From CAKZQX01 sp034435975 (lineage in GTDB: Bacteria > Chloroflexota > Chloroflexia > Chloroflexales > Chloroflexaceae): 64,000 bases of DNA. The notes beneath the pieces were generated by a model, which was not told the origin of the DNA, did not search any database, and was given only the letters and a program-made list of their open reading frames with translations. Position 1 is the first letter of the stretch; each line of letters opens with the position of its first letter. The stretch covers positions 1 to 64,000 of the forward strand of contig DAOTWD010000043.1 of assembly GCA_034435975.1 (NCBI GenBank), in the 5' to 3' direction. Shown one piece after another: positions 17,167-26,052 of this stretch. Made by a program: the position numbers and the translations under genes.

Positions 17167-18153
17167 ATGCCGGTGAATGGGGTTGCCAACGATGATCGTA
17201 TCAAGAGTAAAGCGGCCCGCCTGCATCAAATCGAACAGGTTCTCTATAATACCCCGCAGGGCTTGCGTGCCATTGAACTGGCCGATTATTGTGGCGTTGA
17301 CCGCCGAACTATCTATCGCGATCTGATCGCGTTGCACGAGATTGGTGTGCCAGTCTGGGAGGATCGCGGGCGATTTGGCATTGACCGTGCAGCCTATGTC
17401 TCAACGATTCGACTCACGCTCAACGAGGCGATTGCGCTCTTTTTTGCTGCTCGCTTACTGGCCCATCATAGCGATGAACACAACCCGCATGTCGTTTCAA
17501 CGCTGGATAAGCTGTCGGCGGCCTTACCCGATCAAACGATCTCCAGCCACCTGGCCCGAGTTGCCAATCTGATTCGCACCCGCCCCCTCCGCAGTACATA
17601 TGTGCAAACACTCGAAATTCTCACCCGCGCCTGGGCTGATCGGCGACTGGTACACCTGCGCTACCGCGCCGCCAACCACGAGACGACCGAGCGGGTGGTA
17701 GCACCCTATTTTCTGGAGGTTTCGCGGAGCGAGCCAGCTGCGTATGTGATCGGGTTTGACCGCTTGCGATCGGCGCTACGCACGTTCAAAATTGAACGGA
17801 TCGAACAGGCGAATTTGCTCGAAGAATCCTATGACATTCCCACTGATTTCGATCCGTATGTCCATCTCGCACGTTCCTGGGGCATTATTGATGATGCAGC
17901 AGTGGAGGTGCGCCTGCGGTTCAGTTGTCGTGTCGCCGCCCGTGTGCGTGAAAGCGTCTGGCATCATAGCCAGCACCTGCACGATCTCGATGATGGTGGG
18001 TGTGAGCTTACCATGACGATTGGCGGCATCCGCGAGATTCGCTCGTGGATATTGAGCTGGGGGGCCGAGGTCGAAGTTATCACACCAGTTGAGCTACGGA
18101 GCGAAGTGGCAGATCATGCGGCACGGATGCTGGCAATGTATCAGCGGGCATAA
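17167..18153 (+). CDS. WYL-domain transcriptional regulator (HTH_11 plus WYL)
   Basis: The 328-residue protein has an N-terminal DeoR/HTH_11-type helix-turn-helix (GLRAIELADYCGVDRRTIYRDL, about residues 33-55) followed by VPVWEDRGRFGID. A WYL domain (about 150-230) senses a ligand, with VVAPYFLEVSRSEPAAYVIG and ALRTFKIERI. The C-terminal WCX extension ends ARMLAMYQRA. Such YafY-like proteins control DNA repair, CRISPR or metabolic genes, often in response to nucleic acid ligands. No CRISPR locus is seen here. The co-transcribed small membrane protein just upstream is its only close partner. Confidence 0.9.
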   Translation: MPVNGVANDDRIKSKAARLHQIEQVLYNTPQGLRAIELADYCGVDRRTIYRDLIALHEIGVPVWEDRGRFGIDRAAYVSTIRLTLNEAIALFFAARLLAHHSDEHNPHVVSTLDKLSAALPDQTISSHLARVANLIRTRPLRSTYVQTLEILTRAWADRRLVHLRYRAANHETTERVVAPYFLEVSRSEPAAYVIGFDRLRSALRTFKIERIEQANLLEESYDIPTDFDPYVHLARSWGIIDDAAVEVRLRFSCRVAARVRESVWHHSQHLHDLDDGGCELTMTIGGIREIRSWILSWGAEVEVITPVELRSEVADHAARMLAMYQRA

Positions 18154-18299
18154 TGCGCGGCCCCTGATGTCCAGAGTACGTCGCTATCAATAGGAAACGG
18201 GTATCCGGGCTTGTGCAGGGTGAACATAGCATCTGCTGCACAGGCGAGTGATCGGAGACCCGACTTAAGCCAGATCGGTGGTTCTGTAGCAGGCCATAG

Positions 18300-18318
18300 G
18301 CGGCAGCATAGCTGCCGC
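18300..18318 (+). terminator. Hairpin after the WYL regulator gene
   Basis: Perfect 8-bp arms GCGGCAGC/GCTGCCGC enclose an ATA loop, 147 bases past the stop. The T content after it is low, so termination is uncertain. Confidence 0.35.
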
Positions 18319-18417
18319 ACGCTCTATGCGAACACGGTTTCTCAACATACTGCTCTAAACCATGGCTCTACAAGATCCCCCTTGCTTGTCAAGCAAACAA
18401 AATAGACGAACAACGAC

Positions 18418-18717
18418 TTACGCTTCCTCGCCGTAGATTTCCTTCAGCAGGCTTGGCTTCTTTGGCTTTTGCTGCTGCCGTTCTCGGCGTTGTTCTGCGT
18501 TAGCCTGGATACGTTGAGACGTTGCCAGGCGCTTCATAAAGCGATCTACCTGACCAGCCGTGTCTACAATACGCTGCTCGCCCGTATAAAATGGGTGGCA
18601 ATTGGAACAGATGTCAACCCGCATATTCATACGTGTCGCACGTGTCTTCCATACAGTACCACACGTTGTACATACAATATCGGTCTCAAAATACTTAGGA
18701 TGGATATCTTTTTTCAC
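18418..18717 (-). CDS. rpmE: 50S ribosomal protein L31
   Basis: The 99-residue product starts MKKDIHPKYF and is a zinc-type L31: CTTC near residue 17 and CSNC near 38, followed by HPFYTGEQRIVDTAGQVDRFMKR. The C-terminal 30 residues are a Lys/Arg/Gln-rich tail (QRRERQQQKPKKPSLLKEIYGEEA) that extends beyond the usual 66-75 residues. The start is GTG at 18717, 8 bases after AGGAG. It binds at the 50S/30S interface and may also store zinc. Confidence 0.96.
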   Translation of the reverse strand: MKKDIHPKYFETDIVCTTCGTVWKTRATRMNMRVDICSNCHPFYTGEQRIVDTAGQVDRFMKRLATSQRIQANAEQRRERQQQKPKKPSLLKEIYGEEA

Positions 18718-18789
18718 ATCCGTACTCCTAATAACGAGAACAAGTCCTGACCGGAAGTCAATCAGGATCGATTCTCAATCCGATTCCCG

Positions 18790-18823
18790 GCGTTCGTCTG
18801 GTATATTCCATCCAGACGAACGC
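18790..18823. repeat. 12-bp perfect inverted repeat
   Basis: Arms GCGTTCGTCTGG and CCAGACGAACGC enclose a 10-base loop, 73 bases upstream of rpmE. The sequence after it (GACTCCGGTGCTTTAC, then a GTGTAGAATTACGATATA string) resembles family C repeats, so this is probably a diverged copy and not an rpmE leader element. Confidence 0.5.
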
Positions 18824-18978
18824 AAGGACTCCGGTGCTTTACCCCTGGTGTAGAATTACGATATAACGAACGATTGTTCATCAGAATGAGCCGCGTACGG
18901 CCTGGAACAAAGCAACCGCAAGAAAGAAACGAGCAGTCCAGTACCAGACTGCCTATCTGCACCCGTATAGATGATCAG

Positions 18979-19260
18979 CTACGCATCCGCAGCAGTTGTA
19001 GCCGTTGCGAGCGGGCGTACACTAACCTTTTTCTGCGTACGCGAAACCGGCTGAAAGTGAACCGTCCCCTCAATCAGGGCATAGATCGTGTAATCTCGAC
19101 CCAGGCCCACATTATCGCCTGGCTTGATCTTCGTGCCGCACTGGCGCACAATAATATTACCAGGAATAACATGCTCACCGCCAAAGCGCTTCACCCCCCG
19201 CATCTTCGGCTTGCTGTCACGCCCATTGCGGCTGCTACCGACACCTTTCTTGTGTGCCAT
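18979..19260 (-). CDS. rpmA: 50S ribosomal protein L27
   Basis: The 93-residue protein begins MAHKKGVGSSRNGRDS, the form whose N terminus reaches the peptidyl transferase centre without prior cleavage. It continues with GVKRFGGEHVIPGNIIVRQCGTKIKPG and VGLGRDYTIYALIEGTV. A Thr/Ala-rich tail ends the protein. ATG 19260 follows GAGGTCTAACA, and the binding site overlaps the rplU stop codon, so L27 translation is coupled to L21. Confidence 0.97.
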   Translation of the reverse strand: MAHKKGVGSSRNGRDSKPKMRGVKRFGGEHVIPGNIIVRQCGTKIKPGDNVGLGRDYTIYALIEGTVHFQPVSRTQKKVSVRPLATATTAADA

Positions 19261-19262
19261 TG

Positions 19263-19589
19263 TTAGACCTCCTCTGATTCCACAACAATTTCGTGAATCT
19301 TCAACTGGGTATACCTTTGACGATGTCCAGTGCGGCGACGATAGCGCTTCTTATTACGATATCGAAAGACAATAATCTTCTTCCCTTTTATGTCTCCTAG
19401 TACCTGTGCCCGCACCAGCGCTCCTGAAACCAGCGGCGTTCCTACTTTTATCTCAGCATCTTGACCGACGAGCAATACCTCGTGCAATTCAATCTCGCTA
19501 CCTGGCTCAGCATTGAGGAGATCAACCTGCACGGTCTGACCTGGTTCGACACGATATTGCATTCCTCGATCCCGGACTATCGCATACAC
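19263..19589 (-). CDS. rplU: 50S ribosomal protein L21
   Basis: The 108-residue protein reads (M)YAIVRDRGMQYRVEPGQTVQVDLL and ends with FRYRNKKRYRRRTGHRQRYTQLKIHEI, the typical L21 signature. The start is GTG at 19589, preceded by GGAG at 7 bases; this gives the standard YAIV start, while the later ATG would cut off the first strand. It leads the rplU-rpmA operon, transcribed from the promoter at 19714-19742 with a leader of roughly 120 bases. Confidence 0.96.
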   Translation of the reverse strand: MYAIVRDRGMQYRVEPGQTVQVDLLNAEPGSEIELHEVLLVGQDAEIKVGTPLVSGALVRAQVLGDIKGKKIIVFRYRNKKRYRRRTGHRQRYTQLKIHEIVVESEEV

Positions 19590-19970
19590 TCGAAAGCTCC
19601 TTGCACTACCAGCGAGGGTACATCGCATCTATCCTGCTTCTGTCGTCGCCTGCCCGCTGGAGGGATAAAGATCGCACGAAAAAAGAGTGGTAAGCCCACC
19701 CTTGACCCCGCGAATTATAACAAAGCCGGAAGCCTGTGTCAACATATTTATTCATAGCACGAGGTACCTGGTCGCATGTATTCGGACGCTGAGGATTCAG
19801 ACGATGGTGACACACCATACATCGGTACAGTTAGCATTACCGCTTCGTGCAGGTGGGCTTTGTTTCCACATCACCCGCCTATTCACGAACCAGGCGATGC
19901 CTGCCACTACGAGGATGCCAGACATTCGGTATAATAGAAAGACTGGTACCTGTGTGTTGAGGTCAAACCT
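19590..19970. other. Divergent spacer between rplU and the ThyX-like gene
   Basis: The spacer holds the rplU promoter and leader. Near its right end is TATAAT at 19930-19935, 36 bases before ATG 19971, a possible -10 box for the ThyX-like gene without a matching -35. No gene is seen. Confidence 0.5.
19714..19742 (-). promoter_or_regulatory. rplU-rpmA promoter (TTGACA-17-TATAAT)
   Basis: Both boxes are exact consensus with a 17-base spacer on the minus strand: TTGACA at 19737-19742 and TATAAT at 19714-19719. This is the strongest promoter match in the window. The leader between it and GTG 19589 could hold an L21 autoregulatory structure, which I could not confirm. Confidence 0.9.
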
Positions 19971-21605
19971 ATGCCTGATACCTGGGATACGACACTGAAT
20001 GCGGACGAAGCCCGCTTGCTGGCACCATTTGTTACCAATCTGGATCGGCCCATCTTCGGGTTACGCAACCTGCCAGAGGTGGTGAAAGGGGCGCTCTTCT
20101 CGCGCTACAGTCGGAGCGACAAAAGCTTGCGGCGCATCCTGCTCGATGAATTCATGGGCCTTGCGCCAGTTGCCAGCACGACGCTGACCGACGAATATGA
20201 GCAGATAGCCGCAATACAGCAGGCCGAGGCATTCTACGAGCGGGTACTGATTGGGTATGGTGATGACTCGGTGGCCGAGCTGGGTGGAGCGCATATCGCC
20301 TGCGAGTCCATCAGCAACATTGCGGCCAAAGCCCTCGAAGACAGCCGGATCGGCATCAGCCCGCTCGAAAAATCGACACGGTATGTCGCTTTTGATCGAC
20401 GGGTGGATGGCCGCTACGCCTATTATCGTCCGCCCGAACTGATGAACTCGCCCCACGCCATGCGCTATGTCGCCAGCATGGATCGGCTCTTTGCTACCTA
20501 TTCGGCGCTGATGCGGCCCGTGCTGGCGTATGTGCGTGAATGTGCGCCACGTGAGGCCGATACTTCCCTCCGCGCCTACAACAGCGCAACCAGGGCCAGG
20601 GCGCTTGACCTCCTGCGCGGCTTGTTGCCCATGGCAACGCTGACCAATGTCGGGCTGTATGGCAACGGGCGGGCGTTTGAGTACCTGCTGACGAAGCTGG
20701 CGGCGGCTCCACAGCAAGAACTGCGTGAACTGGGGCAGGCGCTCCACCGTGAGCTTGACCAGCTTATCCCCGCCTTTGTAAAGCGCGCCCACACCGAGCG
20801 CGGAGCCGCCTATGCTCGGTATATCGCCACCAACCGGACACACGTGGCGACCCTAACGCGTGAGCTGTTGCCTGCGCTCCAACCGGTCTCAGTGCCTACC
20901 GTACAACTGGTGGATTTTGACCCCGACGCCGAGCGAAAAACCGTGGCCGCTATCCTCTATCCCCACACGGATCTGCCCCTTGAGCAGGTGCGAGCGTATG
21001 TGGCAACGCTCACACCTGCCGATCGGCAGCGTATCATCACTGCCTTTGTTGGCGAGCGTGACTCACGCTTCCACCGTCCGAGCCGTGCCTTTGAAGAGTC
21101 TTCCTATACGTTCGATCTGCTGGCCGATCTGGGGATCTACCGTGATTTGCAGCGTCACCGTATGCTGACCCAGGAACGGCAACCGTATGGCGTACAGCAC
21201 GGCTATGTCACGCCGCCTGACCTGGCAGCGTGCGGCATGGCCGAGACGTTCAACACCGCGCTCGAGCAGGCCGCTGCCACGGTGACGGCGATCCAGGCCG
21301 ACCTGCCCGATGTCGCCGCCTATGCTGTCCCCTTTGCCTTTCGCGTGCGCTGGCGCATCAAGCTCAACCTGCGCGAGGCCTATCATCTGTTGGAGTTACG
21401 GAGCGCACGCCAGGGGCATCCCGGCTATCGTGCCATTGCACAGGAGATGTATCGCCAGATTAGCGCCGTGCATCCGGCGCTGGCAGCGGGCATGCGCTTT
21501 GTGGATCTGCAAGACTACACGCTGGAACGACTGGCAGCCGAACAACGTCTGGACGTGAAGCAACAAAAGAAACCAGGAGTGAGAGAAGAGGAAAGAGGGC
21601 AGTAG
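19971..21605 (+). CDS. Two-domain ThyX-like (FAD-dependent thymidylate synthase family) protein
   Basis: The 544-residue protein is about twice the size of ordinary ThyX (about 220-250) and shows two related halves. The first half has YGDDSVAELGGAHIACESIS followed by ISPLEKSTRYVAFD, which keeps the S-x-R-Y end of the ThyX signature. The second half has IYRDLQRHRMLTQERQPYG, which keeps the RHR start but has Thr and Pro where the signature serines should be. So neither half has a full RHRx7S-type motif. ThyX makes dTMP from dUMP with FAD and methylene-tetrahydrofolate. Whether this protein does so is uncertain. The last 15 residues (KQQKKPGVREEERGQ) run into purine-rich repeat-like DNA. Confidence 0.8.
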   Translation: MPDTWDTTLNADEARLLAPFVTNLDRPIFGLRNLPEVVKGALFSRYSRSDKSLRRILLDEFMGLAPVASTTLTDEYEQIAAIQQAEAFYERVLIGYGDDSVAELGGAHIACESISNIAAKALEDSRIGISPLEKSTRYVAFDRRVDGRYAYYRPPELMNSPHAMRYVASMDRLFATYSALMRPVLAYVRECAPREADTSLRAYNSATRARALDLLRGLLPMATLTNVGLYGNGRAFEYLLTKLAAAPQQELRELGQALHRELDQLIPAFVKRAHTERGAAYARYIATNRTHVATLTRELLPALQPVSVPTVQLVDFDPDAERKTVAAILYPHTDLPLEQVRAYVATLTPADRQRIITAFVGERDSRFHRPSRAFEESSYTFDLLADLGIYRDLQRHRMLTQERQPYGVQHGYVTPPDLAACGMAETFNTALEQAAATVTAIQADLPDVAAYAVPFAFRVRWRIKLNLREAYHLLELRSARQGHPGYRAIAQEMYRQISAVHPALAAGMRFVDLQDYTLERLAAEQRLDVKQQKKPGVREEERGQ

Positions 21606-21952
21606 GGCATATTGTAACGTACCCCTACCGCCTATTTCTTATCTCCTCCTTCCTATCAGGAAAAGGGGGGCTGTCGAGCCGAGAATAGCAGCGGCTAAGT
21701 CTCTCAGACAGCATCAGTGATCAGTATCGGTTATAATGAATTCCAATATCGTAAGCCTATCCCAATGGAAACCTGGAGCGCAGGCTTTCGCCCGGGTCTT
21801 ACTCCGTCCAGACCGAAGCCTGCACTCCGGTTTTTTCACGACTGATTGCTCTATGTTTGCCACCAACGACATATCGCAACCAGAAGAGGGAACCTGCTGC
21901 TGACACGGACTGTATCCGCGTCATGCAAGCCCTGGAATGATAAGGGACTGAA
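21606..21952. other. Gene-free interval with a family C-like repeat
   Basis: The interval contains an imperfect inverted repeat at about 21771-21830 (CCTGGAGCGCAGGC against GCCTGCACTCCGG), then TTTTTTCACGACTGATTGCTC, in the same order as family C copies. A TATAAT at 21732-21737 has no clear -35 partner. No gene is seen. Confidence 0.45.
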
Positions 21953-23035
21953 ATGAATTCACCAGCCACCATCCGCTCGCTGACATATGAAGCACTTGAT
22001 ATTCCCTTGCGGGAGCCATTCGGCATCGCCGGTGGAGTACAAGAAGTGGCGCAGAATGTTCTCGTCACCATTGAACTGGCCGATGGCACCTGCGGCTATG
22101 GTGAGGCAGCCCCGTTTCACGCGGTGAATGGCGAAACTCAGGCCAGTGTGATGCAGGCGTTCGCCGCAGTGCGTCGTGGTCTGGAAGGAGCCGATGTACG
22201 CGAGTGGCGGCGGATCGCGTCCTGGCTGCGGGCGCAGATCGGCCCGGCATCGAGTGCCCGATGTGCCATTGAAACCGCCATCCTTGATGCGCTAACCCGC
22301 CAGGCCAGGATCCCGCTGTGGGCCTTCTTTGGCGGCGCAAGTACTCAACTCGAAACCGATATGACCATTACAATCGGCAGTGTGGCGCACGCCATCACGG
22401 CGGCCCAGGATATTCTGGCACGGGGAATACGGATCATCAAGATCAAGGTTGGTGCAGATGATCTGGCGCTCGATATTGAGCGAATTGCCAGTGTTCACAC
22501 AGTAGCTCTCGCTTTACCGCTCATTCTCGATGGCAATGGTGCCTTCACTGCGGACACGGCGCTGCAGCTGCTGACGGCGTTGCAAGCGTACGATATTACG
22601 CCCATGGTGTTTGAACAGCCAGTCCCCAGAGACGACTGGGCCGGATTACGCCAGGTGTCGCAACGGGGTGGTGTACCTGTTGCAGCTGACGAGAGTGTGA
22701 CCTGTGCGGCCGATGCCCTGCGGGTAATCCAGGAACAGGCCGCACAGGTGGTCAATATCAAGCTGATGAAGTGCGGGATTGCGGAAGCGCTCGACATTGC
22801 TGCTCTGTGCCGGGTTGCCAATCTACAGTTAATGATTGGTGGGATGGTTGAGTCCATGCTGGCGATGACAACCTCGGCCTGCTTTGCCGCCGGTCTGGGT
22901 AGCTTTCGCTATATTGACCTGGATACGCCGCTGTTTCTGGCGCACAATCCGTTTACCGGCGGCTTTCGGCAGACGGGCGGTTTGCTCGATCTGGCACATA
23001 TCACTGCCGGCCATGGAGTACAGCCCGCCAGGTAA
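21953..23035 (+). CDS. Dipeptide epimerase (enolase superfamily, L-Ala-D/L-Glu epimerase type)
   Basis: The 360-residue protein belongs to the muconate lactonizing subgroup of the enolase superfamily. Active-site residues are visible: KIKVG with the catalytic Lys pair, metal ligands in LDGNGAF, FEQPV and ADES, and the second catalytic Lys in NIKLMKCG. The closing DLDTPLFL segment is typical of dipeptide epimerases such as YcjG/YkfB. These recycle murein peptides by inverting the second residue of L-Ala-D-Glu or related dipeptides. Exact specificity cannot be read here. It stands alone and starts at ATG 21953 shortly after a purine-rich AAGGGACTGAA site. Confidence 0.88.
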   Translation: MNSPATIRSLTYEALDIPLREPFGIAGGVQEVAQNVLVTIELADGTCGYGEAAPFHAVNGETQASVMQAFAAVRRGLEGADVREWRRIASWLRAQIGPASSARCAIETAILDALTRQARIPLWAFFGGASTQLETDMTITIGSVAHAITAAQDILARGIRIIKIKVGADDLALDIERIASVHTVALALPLILDGNGAFTADTALQLLTALQAYDITPMVFEQPVPRDDWAGLRQVSQRGGVPVAADESVTCAADALRVIQEQAAQVVNIKLMKCGIAEALDIAALCRVANLQLMIGGMVESMLAMTTSACFAAGLGSFRYIDLDTPLFLAHNPFTGGFRQTGGLLDLAHITAGHGVQPAR

Positions 23036-23085
23036 GGCGAGGATGCGGGGATGCGAGGACGCAAGGACGCGAGGACGTGAGGATA
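23036..23085 (+). repeat. Degenerate GC-rich short tandem repeat
   Basis: Just after the epimerase stop, the units GATGCGAG, GACGCAAG, GACGCGAG and GACGTGAG follow each other at about 9-base intervals. A similar GGGGATGCGAGGA string occurs at about 38893 and GAGGATGCGAGGGACGCGAC at about 23281, so it is a local repeat family. Confidence 0.5.
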
Positions 23086-23226
23086 TGACGAGGCGTGAGG
23101 CGCAAAGCGCAAAACGGGGGGTTGCTGGGGCGTGATGGGTTCTGGAGTAAAAAGGGTGTGCGTACGGCGAGCAAGGGTGACCTGTTTTCCGCTTTGCGCT
23201 CAGACCGCTTTCCGCTTAAAAGGCCC

Positions 23227-23247
23227 CTTTGCGTCTTTACGTTAAAA
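23227..23247 (+). repeat. TTTGCGYCTTTRCGTTAAAA repeat, copy 1
   Basis: This reads CTTTGCGTCTTTACGTTAAAA. Relatives lie at 38953-38990 and 41004-41026 (reverse orientation), 44448-44473 and 45909-45932, always between genes. Confidence 0.6.
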
Positions 23248-23400
23248 CAAGCTGTTATAGGGCAAAAGATGACAATGAGCCGAGGATGCGAGGGACGCGA
23301 CAAGGCACGAGGCGCGAGGTGCAGAGGCGAATTCGCTTTGCACCTCTGCGTCTTTGTGTGTCTGCTCCTGGCTTCCTGTCACCTGTTCCCTAAAAACGCC

Positions 23401-24285
23401 TCACCCGACCACCCGCCGGAAGCGGCTGGTACCCAGTGTTAGCGTCATCAGCGTTAAGACCAGCAGAATACCAACCGCATGGAGAATAGTGTCACTCATA
23501 TTGGTACCGGGTGGCACACTTGTCGGGCCATAGAGCAAGACACGCAACGCATGAATGGCATAGGTCACTGGATTGAACATGGCAATGGTGCGCAACCAGT
23601 CGGGTAGGAGTTCGACTGGCAGCAGGGCTGAACTGGTGAAGATGAGCGGAAATGTGAGGAAGTTAGAAATCAAAAACGTGGCCTCGGTGTTGCGCGTCGT
23701 GAGGGCAACAGCGACACTCAGCGCAGCCAGCATTAAGCCAAACAGCAGCACGATGCCCAGTGCACCCAGTAAGCCCGGCAAGCCATAGTAGTATGTAATT
23801 GTTGGCTCCAGGCTCCCATCAACCCAGCGCAAACCGACCGCAAACGTAACGACCAGAATGATTACTGCCTGTACGAGCATACGCGTCAGATCGCCCAGCA
23901 CTTTGCCCAGCAAAATAGCCAGGCGGTGAATCGGCGCTGTCAGTAGTTTGTTTAAAAAACCCGTATCGAGATCATTGATCAAACCCAACCCCGACTGTCC
24001 GGCCCCAAACAGAATGGTCTGAAGAATGATTGCCGGTGCAAAGAACGCGAGATAACTCTGCCCCCCAAACGCATTACTGAAGCCCGGTGCTTCAGTAATG
24101 CGGTTAAAAACCTGTCCAAACAGCAGCAGCCAGATCATCGGCTGCACCAGCGAAAAGTACAGAATAATCGGACGGCGATACAGCTTGAGCAATGCCCGGC
24201 GATACAGCGTCCAGGTTTCACTAAAGAAGGCACCCCAGTCGTGGAAAAACGACGGCCATAGGTTACTGCTGGCGATGGTTCTCAT
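23401..24285 (-). CDS. ABC-2 type transporter permease (DrrB-like)
   Basis: The 294-residue membrane protein has about six hydrophobic spans and the ABC-2 layout, including LFGQVFNRI, GAGQSGLGLINDLDTGFLNKLLTAPIHR and FLTFPLIFTSSALLPVELLPDWL followed by NPVTYAIHALR. It pairs with the ATPase encoded upstream (24500-25528) as a two-component drug or lipid exporter. I chose ATG 24285 because TGGAGT lies 9 bases before it; ATG 24300 is also possible. A 214-base spacer with repeat end and purine-rich sequence separates the two subunits. Confidence 0.92.
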   Translation of the reverse strand: MRTIASSNLWPSFFHDWGAFFSETWTLYRRALLKLYRRPIILYFSLVQPMIWLLLFGQVFNRITEAPGFSNAFGGQSYLAFFAPAIILQTILFGAGQSGLGLINDLDTGFLNKLLTAPIHRLAILLGKVLGDLTRMLVQAVIILVVTFAVGLRWVDGSLEPTITYYYGLPGLLGALGIVLLFGLMLAALSVAVALTTRNTEATFLISNFLTFPLIFTSSALLPVELLPDWLRTIAMFNPVTYAIHALRVLLYGPTSVPPGTNMSDTILHAVGILLVLTLMTLTLGTSRFRRVVG

Positions 24286-24445
24286 ATCGTATGACTCCAT
24301 TATGATGTATGCGATTGTCTTATCAAACAGTCGTTGTGGTAGGTAGTCGACTAAGCGAGAAGTGAGCAGCGAGGAACGAGAGGAAAGAACCCTCGCTCCT
24401 CACTCCTCTCTCCTCTTCCCTCACTTCTCGCCCGCGCCGCGCCTT

Positions 24446-24476
24446 TCTACCCAGGAGATGTCTCGTTGTCGCACTA
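24446..24476 (-). mobile_element. MITE-like family A, solo end
   Basis: Read on the minus strand, TAGTGCGACAACGAGAC and the following CATCTCCTGGGTAG match the left end of the element at 920-1042 over more than 30 bases, including the GGCGCGGC that follows. I find no opposite end nearby, so it is a truncated copy. It sits between the two exporter genes. Confidence 0.5.
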
Positions 24477-24499
24477 TTCTTCAACATCATCGTGGTCAA

Positions 24500-25528
24500 T
24501 CACTGGCGCCGACGGCGGCTAAAGGGACCACCGCGCTGGTTACGCCAGTTCCGATCCAGCTCTTCGTCGCGGATTTTGTACCCCGTATGCTTGAGGAACA
24601 CATCATCAAGTGAGGGACTGGTCAGCGACAGTTGTGCAACATGCACGCCTGCATCATCAAGCAGGCGCAGAATCTCGGGAACAACGCTGCCCCCGTTCTG
24701 GGCATACACGTTAATCCCCTCGTCAAAACGGTCAATGTTTGCCACGAAGGATGCCCCGGATAGGACGGCGCAGGCCTGTTGCGCCTGTGTTGCCACATCC
24801 TGCCCATTGGCCGCGAACCGCAGCGCAATCACATCCCCACCCAATTCTTGCTTGAGCTGCCGTGGACTGCCCAGCGTCTTGATCTGCCCGTGATCAATGA
24901 TTGCCAGGCGCTTACAGAGCTTATCGGCCTCTTCCATATAGTGTGTCGTCAGGAAAATGGTCAGCTTTTCCTGCTTGTTCAGCCGATCCAGATACACCCA
25001 GAGATTGGCGCGATTCTGTGGATCGAGTCCTGTGGTTGGCTCATCCAGGAAGAGGATACGAGGGCGGTGCATAAGCCCCGTGGCCAGATCGAGCCGCTTG
25101 CGCATCCCGCCGCTGAACGAACCGGCCGGGCGGTCAGCATCGGCGACTAAATCCATCAACTCTAGCAGTTCGTCTGTACGCTGGCGCAGCAACGTGCGCT
25201 CCATGTGATACAGTTCGCCCTGCAACATCAAGTTCTCACGAGCCGTCAGATCATCGTCCACACCAACTTCTTGCGCCGCATAGCCGATCACACGGCGAAT
25301 GGCATCGGTCTGACGGCTCACGTCCAGGCCCATAATACGCACAATGCCGCCAGTTTTGCGCAACAGGGTGATCAAAATCTTAATCGTCGTTGACTTTCCG
25401 GCTCCATTCGGACCAAGAAAGCCAAAAAACTCACCTTCTTCAACTTCAAACGAGATCCCGCGTACCGCCTGGGTGCCATCGGGATAGATCTTCTCCAGAT
25501 CACGTACCTCAATAACAGGTGTCACCAT
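24500..25528 (-). CDS. ABC transporter ATP-binding protein (DrrA family)
   Basis: The 342-residue ATPase has Walker A GPNGAGKST (about residues 39-47), a Q loop AAQEVGVDDDLT, signature SGGMRKRLD, Walker B ILFLDEPTTGLD and the switch His in LTTHYMEEAD. The C-terminal 100 residues form the DrrA-type regulatory extension, ending in a DEELDRNWRNQRGGPFSRRRRQ tail. ATG 25528 follows ATCAGGAGATCT. Its start overlaps the end of the MarR gene by 20 bases, so MarR, ATPase and permease form one operon. Confidence 0.95.
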   Translation of the reverse strand: MVTPVIEVRDLEKIYPDGTQAVRGISFEVEEGEFFGFLGPNGAGKSTTIKILITLLRKTGGIVRIMGLDVSRQTDAIRRVIGYAAQEVGVDDDLTARENLMLQGELYHMERTLLRQRTDELLELMDLVADADRPAGSFSGGMRKRLDLATGLMHRPRILFLDEPTTGLDPQNRANLWVYLDRLNKQEKLTIFLTTHYMEEADKLCKRLAIIDHGQIKTLGSPRQLKQELGGDVIALRFAANGQDVATQAQQACAVLSGASFVANIDRFDEGINVYAQNGGSVVPEILRLLDDAGVHVAQLSLTSPSLDDVFLKHTGYKIRDEELDRNWRNQRGGPFSRRRRQ

Positions 25529-26027
25529 AGATCTCCTGATCTGCTAACGGCAACGATTTGTCATTCGTCTTTTCTGCGATGGCCTGATTTGCAATTAATG
25601 TCTCAGCCGCCGTAACCGCACGCTCTAATAGAGCCAGCAATGTTTGCTGCTCAGTTGGATCAAGTTGGGCCAACAGTTGCTGCATCAGCAGCAATCGCTG
25701 CTGATGCAGCGCGTTCATGAGTGCCTGTCCCTGATCGGTCAATCCCAGCAGCCATATCCGACTGTCGGTAGTATGCCGAACCCGCACGAGCAACCCCGTC
25801 CGCTCCAGCCGGCGCACCAGCGCTGTTACTGAGGGTGGGGTCATTTCCAGGACTTCGGCCAGGTCTTTCATCGTTACCTCTCCATTGCAGGCAACGTGGC
25901 GCAACGCCTTCAGATGGGAGAAACTGAGATTCATATGCATCAGGCGGCTGAAGGCGGGCGACGTATGCAAAGAACGTACCCGCTCAAAGAGACACGCAAG
26001 CTGTTCGGCACTGTGCTGGTCAACCAT
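25509..26027 (-). CDS. MarR-family transcriptional regulator
   Basis: The 172-residue protein carries a winged helix-turn-helix: LKALRHVACNGEVTMKDLAEVLEMTPPSVTALVRRLERTGLLVRVRHTTDSR (about residues 38-90), with the Asp-Ser-Arg wing. Helices for dimerisation flank it. It is the first gene of the exporter operon and probably represses it until a substrate drug binds. The palindrome TTAGTT-N5-AACTAA lies 9 bases before the start codon. No ribosome binding site is visible before ATG 26027, so the transcript may be nearly leaderless. Confidence 0.92.
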   Translation of the reverse strand: MVDQHSAEQLACLFERVRSLHTSPAFSRLMHMNLSFSHLKALRHVACNGEVTMKDLAEVLEMTPPSVTALVRRLERTGLLVRVRHTTDSRIWLLGLTDQGQALMNALHQQRLLLMQQLLAQLDPTEQQTLLALLERAVTAAETLIANQAIAEKTNDKSLPLADQEIYGDTCY

Positions 26028-26035
26028 ACTACTAT

Positions 26036-26052
26036 TTAGTTCGTCTAACTAA
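26036..26052. promoter_or_regulatory. Probable MarR operator
   Basis: TTAGTT-CGTCT-AACTAA is a perfect 6-bp palindrome with a 5-base centre, typical in size for MarR sites. Its position just upstream of the marR-like gene suggests autoregulation of the exporter operon. Confidence 0.7.

Noticed and set aside
17167..18153. WYL regulator as a marker of a defence island
   Set aside because: No cas, restriction, retron or other defence genes lie near it; WYL proteins also control many other processes.
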